From: Amoebidium appalachense | Taxonomy: Eukaryota; Ichthyosporea | NCBI GenBank assembly: GCA_963693365.1 | Contig: CAVNZM010000004.1 | Location: 2,356,001 to 2,420,000, forward strand | Length of the DNA stretch: 64,000 nucleotides | Direction of reading: 5' to 3' | Shown here: positions 59,500-64,000 of the stretch, piece by piece | Layout: each line of letters starts with the position of its first letter | Numbering within the stretch: the stretch's first letter is position 1 | Notes under the pieces: generated by a model | Told to the model about the DNA's origin: nothing | Seen by the model: the letters and a program-made list of their open reading frames with translations, nothing else | Database searches by the model: none | Program-made: the position numbers and the translations under genes

Positions 59500-60010
59500 G
59501 GCCTCCTCTTAGGCCCCCCTCCCCTCCCTCACCCCTCCTCCTCCTCCTCCCCCCCCCCCCCCCCCCGTCCTCCTACACCCAAAACACACACACGTACCAG
59601 CAGTACCATGACACACTCCGGGCTACAAACCCATTGTTACACCCATAGATAGGCCCGCACGAACACACACACAACGCAGCGTGCATACACACGTGCACAA
59701 ACTCGAACACAGAGATGAACATTCGCAGGCACGTGCACAACCACACACATCCACAATTCACTTGCCGTACCCCATATGCTCACCTACCCACCTGCCCCCC
59801 CCCCCCCCCCCCCCCCCCCCCTTCCCCTCCCCCTTCCCCCCCCCCCCCCCCCCCCCCCGTTCCACACATGTACATGCCAACACATGCAAAAACACACACA
59901 CACACACATGTACTCGAGTAAACCAGTGTGCTAATGACCAAATATTATGCCGTGATACACACACTCTCGCAGCACTGCATCATGGATCACCCAGAAACTG
60001 AGTCGTCCTT

Positions 60011-60078
<68 letters not shown>

Positions 60079-60130
60079 ACCCAAAAAAAACCAACCAACA
60101 AAAAAAAAACCCCCAAAAAAAAACAAAACA
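59500..60130. repeat. C-run field
   Basis: C runs at about 59550-59566, 59797-59820, 59837-59858 and 60013-60078 (66 nt), the last followed by A-rich DNA. The interspersed unique DNA shows no exon. Confidence 0.85.
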
Positions 60131-60165
60131 CCAACCACAATCCCCATCCGCTTCCCTCCCTCCCC

Positions 60166-61106
<941 letters not shown>

Positions 61107-61139
61107 TAGAGAGAAAGAGAGGGAGGCACACACACAAGC

Positions 61140-61960
61140 ATCTTTTATACAGGTCTAAATTAGGTCATGTCAATGACACGGCCTTTAATAATGCATGCAC
61201 CTACCCATAAAAAAAACTAAGGAAACTCCCCCAAAACACACCGTGGTACACACACACGTGCAGTACACACGCACCATGTACACACTCATGCACGTACGCA
61301 CACCCGCGCGCACGCACACGTGCACCCATGCACACATGCACGCACGCACGCACACACGCATGCACGAACACACGCACGCATACACCGAAAAACACATGAA
61401 ACTCAGATTTTTCATAACCCGTGCCCATCCACCTAACGGCCCGCTCACAGCACACTCCCATGCACCCGCACGCACCTTGAAACGAGTGCGCACAAGCAAC
61501 ATACACACACACATGTACATGTCACGTACATGTACACCCATCCCGTTTCGCAGCACTGCATCGTGCCTCGCGGCACCTGGCACTAAAAAACCCCCCTCCC
61601 CTCCCCTCTCCCCCTCCTCCCCCCCCTCCCCCCCCCCCCCCTCCCCCCCCTTCCCCTCTCCTTTCACCCCATGCCCCCTGTCCCAGCCCCCCACCCCCCA
61701 AACAACCCCCTCTTCCCCCCGCCCCCCCACCCAGCACCACCACCACCCATCTCCTTCCCCCCAGTTACCCCTTGGGGCTTCACCCACATTGTTTCCCACT
61801 CCTAAAATCCCAACCACTCTTCCATCTGAGCTGTTCTCGGTTTCTCGCCAGCCCTCCGTGGTAACTTACACGGCCGCGGCCTCGTTTCATGTTTCACCTC
61901 ACAGAAGAAACAGGAACGCCCTAAATTCTTATGCTGAGTCCACGTTAACGTTCACTGTGT
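61140..61960. other. CA-rich then C-rich DNA, no gene seen
   Basis: A long plus-strand open frame (61195-62148) crosses this stretch. It is made of His/Thr- and Pro-rich simple-sequence translation and has no domain. Confidence 0.4.
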
Positions 61961-61984
61961 TCGCTCTCTGTTTCACTCCACTAT

Positions 61985-62158
61985 GTCCCTCTCGGTGTCG
62001 GCACCTAGCTGCATACGGAAAGCACCCGGCCCAGGTTCAAACCCGGCCCAGCACAGAGACAGTCTGCAGGAACTCCGGCCGGACCGGCCATGATTTTGAG
62101 GGACCATTTCAACTGATACATAGAAACAACTTGCTGATGTGTGAATAAAGAGTTTTTT
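61985..62158 (+). repeat. Possible SINE-like segment with B-box and T terminator
   Basis: GGTTCAAACC (about 62034-62043) resembles a pol III B box and is flanked by direct repeats of ACCCGGCCCAG. TTTTTT occurs at about 62153-62158 after an AATAAA. The A box is unconvincing and no second copy was found in this window. Confidence 0.25.
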
Positions 62159-62305
62159 GAATACGCCCAAGCTTGTAAAATTGCATGTAGCGTTAATTTT
62201 TTCTTTTTTTTAATAACTTTTGTTGAGACTTTTCTCCGTGAGCTTCGTCGTAATGCATACAGTATGACTTAGGTCTGTCGCACAGCTTGACAGCTGAGGC
62301 TCCTG

Positions 62306-62337
62306 CACGGCCATCTAGAAACACCTAGATGGCCGTG
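62306..62337. other. Hairpin with perfect 13-bp stem and 6-nt loop
   Basis: CACGGCCATCTAG (62306-62318) is matched exactly by CTAGATGGCCGTG (62325-62337). Confidence 0.7.
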
Positions 62338-62373
62338 GGCTCCTGAAAGTCCGCCCACGCACGGTCGGGGGAA

Positions 62374-62481
62374 ATGGCGCGAAAGTTAAGTGCCAAAATT
62401 AGCCCATTGCGGAGGCGTTTGATTGGATCTTATGTGCAACTATGCACAAGCAGCGGCTTCAGGAGGGCCCAAGAAGGCTGA
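62374..62481 (+). other. Short basic open frame with E2F-like site at its start
   Basis: A 35-codon frame beginning MARKLSAKISPLRRRL. TGGCGCGAAA (62375-62384) is the reverse complement of the E2F-type TTTCGCGCCA. There are no donor site or homologues I can name, so it may be chance. Confidence 0.2.
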
Positions 62482-62798
62482 GTGCCTCGGTCTAAGCCTG
62501 CCTGGTACTGTACCAGCATGCTTTAAATAGGTTGCTAGGTAGAAAAACACAAATATTTTTTTTTCAGTGTACATTTGTTTTCTCGGCACTTTGCAGCAGA
62601 GTCTCCATACCTACGTTGCAGAGTTTTAACCAGCAGGGGTACTGCTGTGATTGATTGGATATATATCACACTGGAATGTAGTGCTGACGATAAATTAGCC
62701 TTTTAGCTTAAAATAGTTCTATTTTTTCCGATCTGATTCGACAAGACTTGAACGCAAACAAAAACTAAAGAAACGGATGCAGCGCAGCAGCAGCTGGC

Positions 62799-62824
62799 TG
62801 CAGTGCAAAGTACGTTGCACTGCA
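62799..62824. other. Hairpin with perfect 10-bp stem
   Basis: TGCAGTGCAA and TTGCACTGCA, separated by 6 nt. The surroundings are AT-rich unique DNA without a gene. Confidence 0.6.
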
Positions 62825-63179
62825 CGTTGCACTTCCTGCTTACGGGGGTTGTGACATCAACACTGACACCAACTCTCCTTGACAGGGTCATATTATACCT
62901 ATGCAGTGCTCGAAAGTTATAAATAATTCATGCTGATAAGTCCTGTGTCGCAGGTGTGGGTTTTATTTTCCCCCAAACATGGTACGTGCCATTCGTCACA
63001 CTAAGTAAATGAGACGTTTGATAGACGACGATATATGTAGAGGCTGACTAGCTCAGGCGATCATGGGCGCATAGCCACGAACAGGACAGGTATGTGCATA
63101 CGGGTACCCGCTATCACTTCAGAATCTCTCAAAGCGACACAGTCCCCAAGAAAAACGCCATAGTGGTTGAAAAATACCC

Positions 63180-63350
63180 TCTACCCCCTCGCCCCCCATC
63201 TCCTCCCCCCCCTATCCACCTCCCCCCTCCCCCCCCCCCTCTCCACCCCGCTCTCCCCTCCCCTCCCCATTCCCCTCCCCCCCCCCCCCCCTCCCCCCGT
63301 CCTCCCTCCCCCCTTCCCCCCTCCCCCCTCCCCACCCCCCTCCCGGCCCT
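63180..63350. repeat. Polypyrimidine (C-rich) tract
   Basis: C runs with CCT interruptions over about 165 bp. The open frames on both strands are compositional. Confidence 0.85.
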
Positions 63351-63823
63351 TGAGCGTCGTCAACTACACGCATGTTGAGCACCTTGGTTGTTGCTCGCCT
63401 GCACTATCCCTCTGCCTTAACTCCCTTCTACTGCATGTGTAGAAACAAACGCAAGGGAGGGGCGCTCTGTCACTCTTCTTTCCCATGAATCAAAGCAATA
63501 GCTACTCCTGGCTGCATTATAAGCGAGCACGCCTCAAGACATGTCGATGAGAGCGAGCTGTGAGGGCAGAAGGGGTTGGTGACGGGAAATCTGGCTTTTG
63601 GGGAGCTATGTTATGGACAGAAGGAACAGCATTTTAGCTGACACCCTACCACCCCGCAGGTTCACAGGGTGTATTGTGTGCAGCTTCTTTGGCACAGGTG
63701 TGTATTTTTGGGCGCTTATGACATTTAAGAGAGAGCCCCCCCCCCCCCCCCCCCCAAACCACACACAAGCACACATATATCTCCCCCCCCCCCCCCCCCC
63801 CCCCCCCTCTTCCCCCCACTTAC

Positions 63824-63888
63824 CTCGGGGCTGACTATGTCTTGCTCAGCATTTGCCCGCTTTTTTTGTTTGCCTCGGCTGCTTATTC
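63824..63888 (-). CDS. Orphan internal exon of an unidentified gene running off the right edge
   Basis: On the minus strand the exon is bounded by acceptor TTGCTGCACAG and donor GTAAGT. It is open in one frame (phase 1 in, phase 0 out) and encodes a basic 21-residue piece ISSRGKQKKRANAEQDIVSP plus E. The upstream side is a C/T-rich tract and the downstream side a G run, as in the other genes here. A plus-strand frame nearby (63613-63738, MDRRNSILADTLPPRRFTG followed by a hydrophobic stretch) competes as an interpretation. I cannot name either. Confidence 0.4.
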
Positions 63889-64000
63889 CTGTGCAGCAAC
63901 TCCCCCCTCCCCCCTCCCCCCCCCCCCCTCTCCCTCCCGCGCAAGTGCCGTCCCCGCTCCCCCCTCCCCCCAGCTCCCCTCCAACACACATGCACACACA

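Noticed and set aside
61195-62148. 317-codon plus-strand open frame
   Set aside because: Most of it is CA- and C-rich simple sequence. The non-repetitive last third shows no domain and overlaps the SINE-like segment.

Overview
This window is nuclear DNA from an intron-rich eukaryote. Five protein-coding genes can be modelled, four of them split by many canonical GT-AG introns. Everything between exons is filled with long homopolymers (G or C runs up to 92 nt), dinucleotide arrays and interspersed repeats. The gene set fits an opisthokont, and a unicellular holozoan is my best guess, because a protein kinase D-type kinase sits beside Pumilio, BUB3, TFIIF-beta and PSMD5 genes. No single feature proves the species. 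There is no sign of bacterial, organellar or viral sequence.

Layout. 28-9683 (minus): a PSMD5-like proteasome assembly chaperone whose 3' end runs off the left edge. 9684-17874: intergenic, with repeat family A copies, (CT)n and (CA)n arrays, a 72-nt C run and a 3-copy minisatellite. 17875-26866 (minus): a Pumilio RNA-binding protein, 14 coding exons, about 890 aa. 26867-29241: a gene-poor island with few simple repeats. 29242-31828 (minus): TFIIF beta (RAP30), four coding exons, 272 aa. About 32340-32400: a shared divergent promoter with CRE, E-box and E2F-type sites. 32578-41130 (plus): BUB3, nine exons, 336 aa. 42984-49509 (plus): a PKD-type Ser/Thr kinase, seven exons, 434 aa, with a glutamine-rich N-terminus and no C1 or PH domain. 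53143-54111 (minus): an intronless, secreted, cysteine-rich protein of 322 aa that I do not recognise. 54112-64000: mostly repeats, plus one well-delimited orphan minus-strand exon near the right edge.

The genes are housekeeping or regulatory and do not form a pathway cluster. BUB3 and TFIIF-beta are linked by a divergent promoter. The most unusual content is non-coding. (1) Family A is a C-tailed repeat with a monomer of about 440-450 bp and many truncated copies. Every copy inside a gene lies in an intron in the sense direction, and one starts right at a 5' splice site. (2) Two non-autonomous DNA elements have matching terminal inverted repeats and 8-bp target duplications. Their interiors are arrays of the short palindrome GCAGAATnATTCTGC. 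(3) Several 5' splice sites are followed within about 20 nt by a sense-strand poly(C) tract. Homopolymer lengths come from an assembly and may be inexact.
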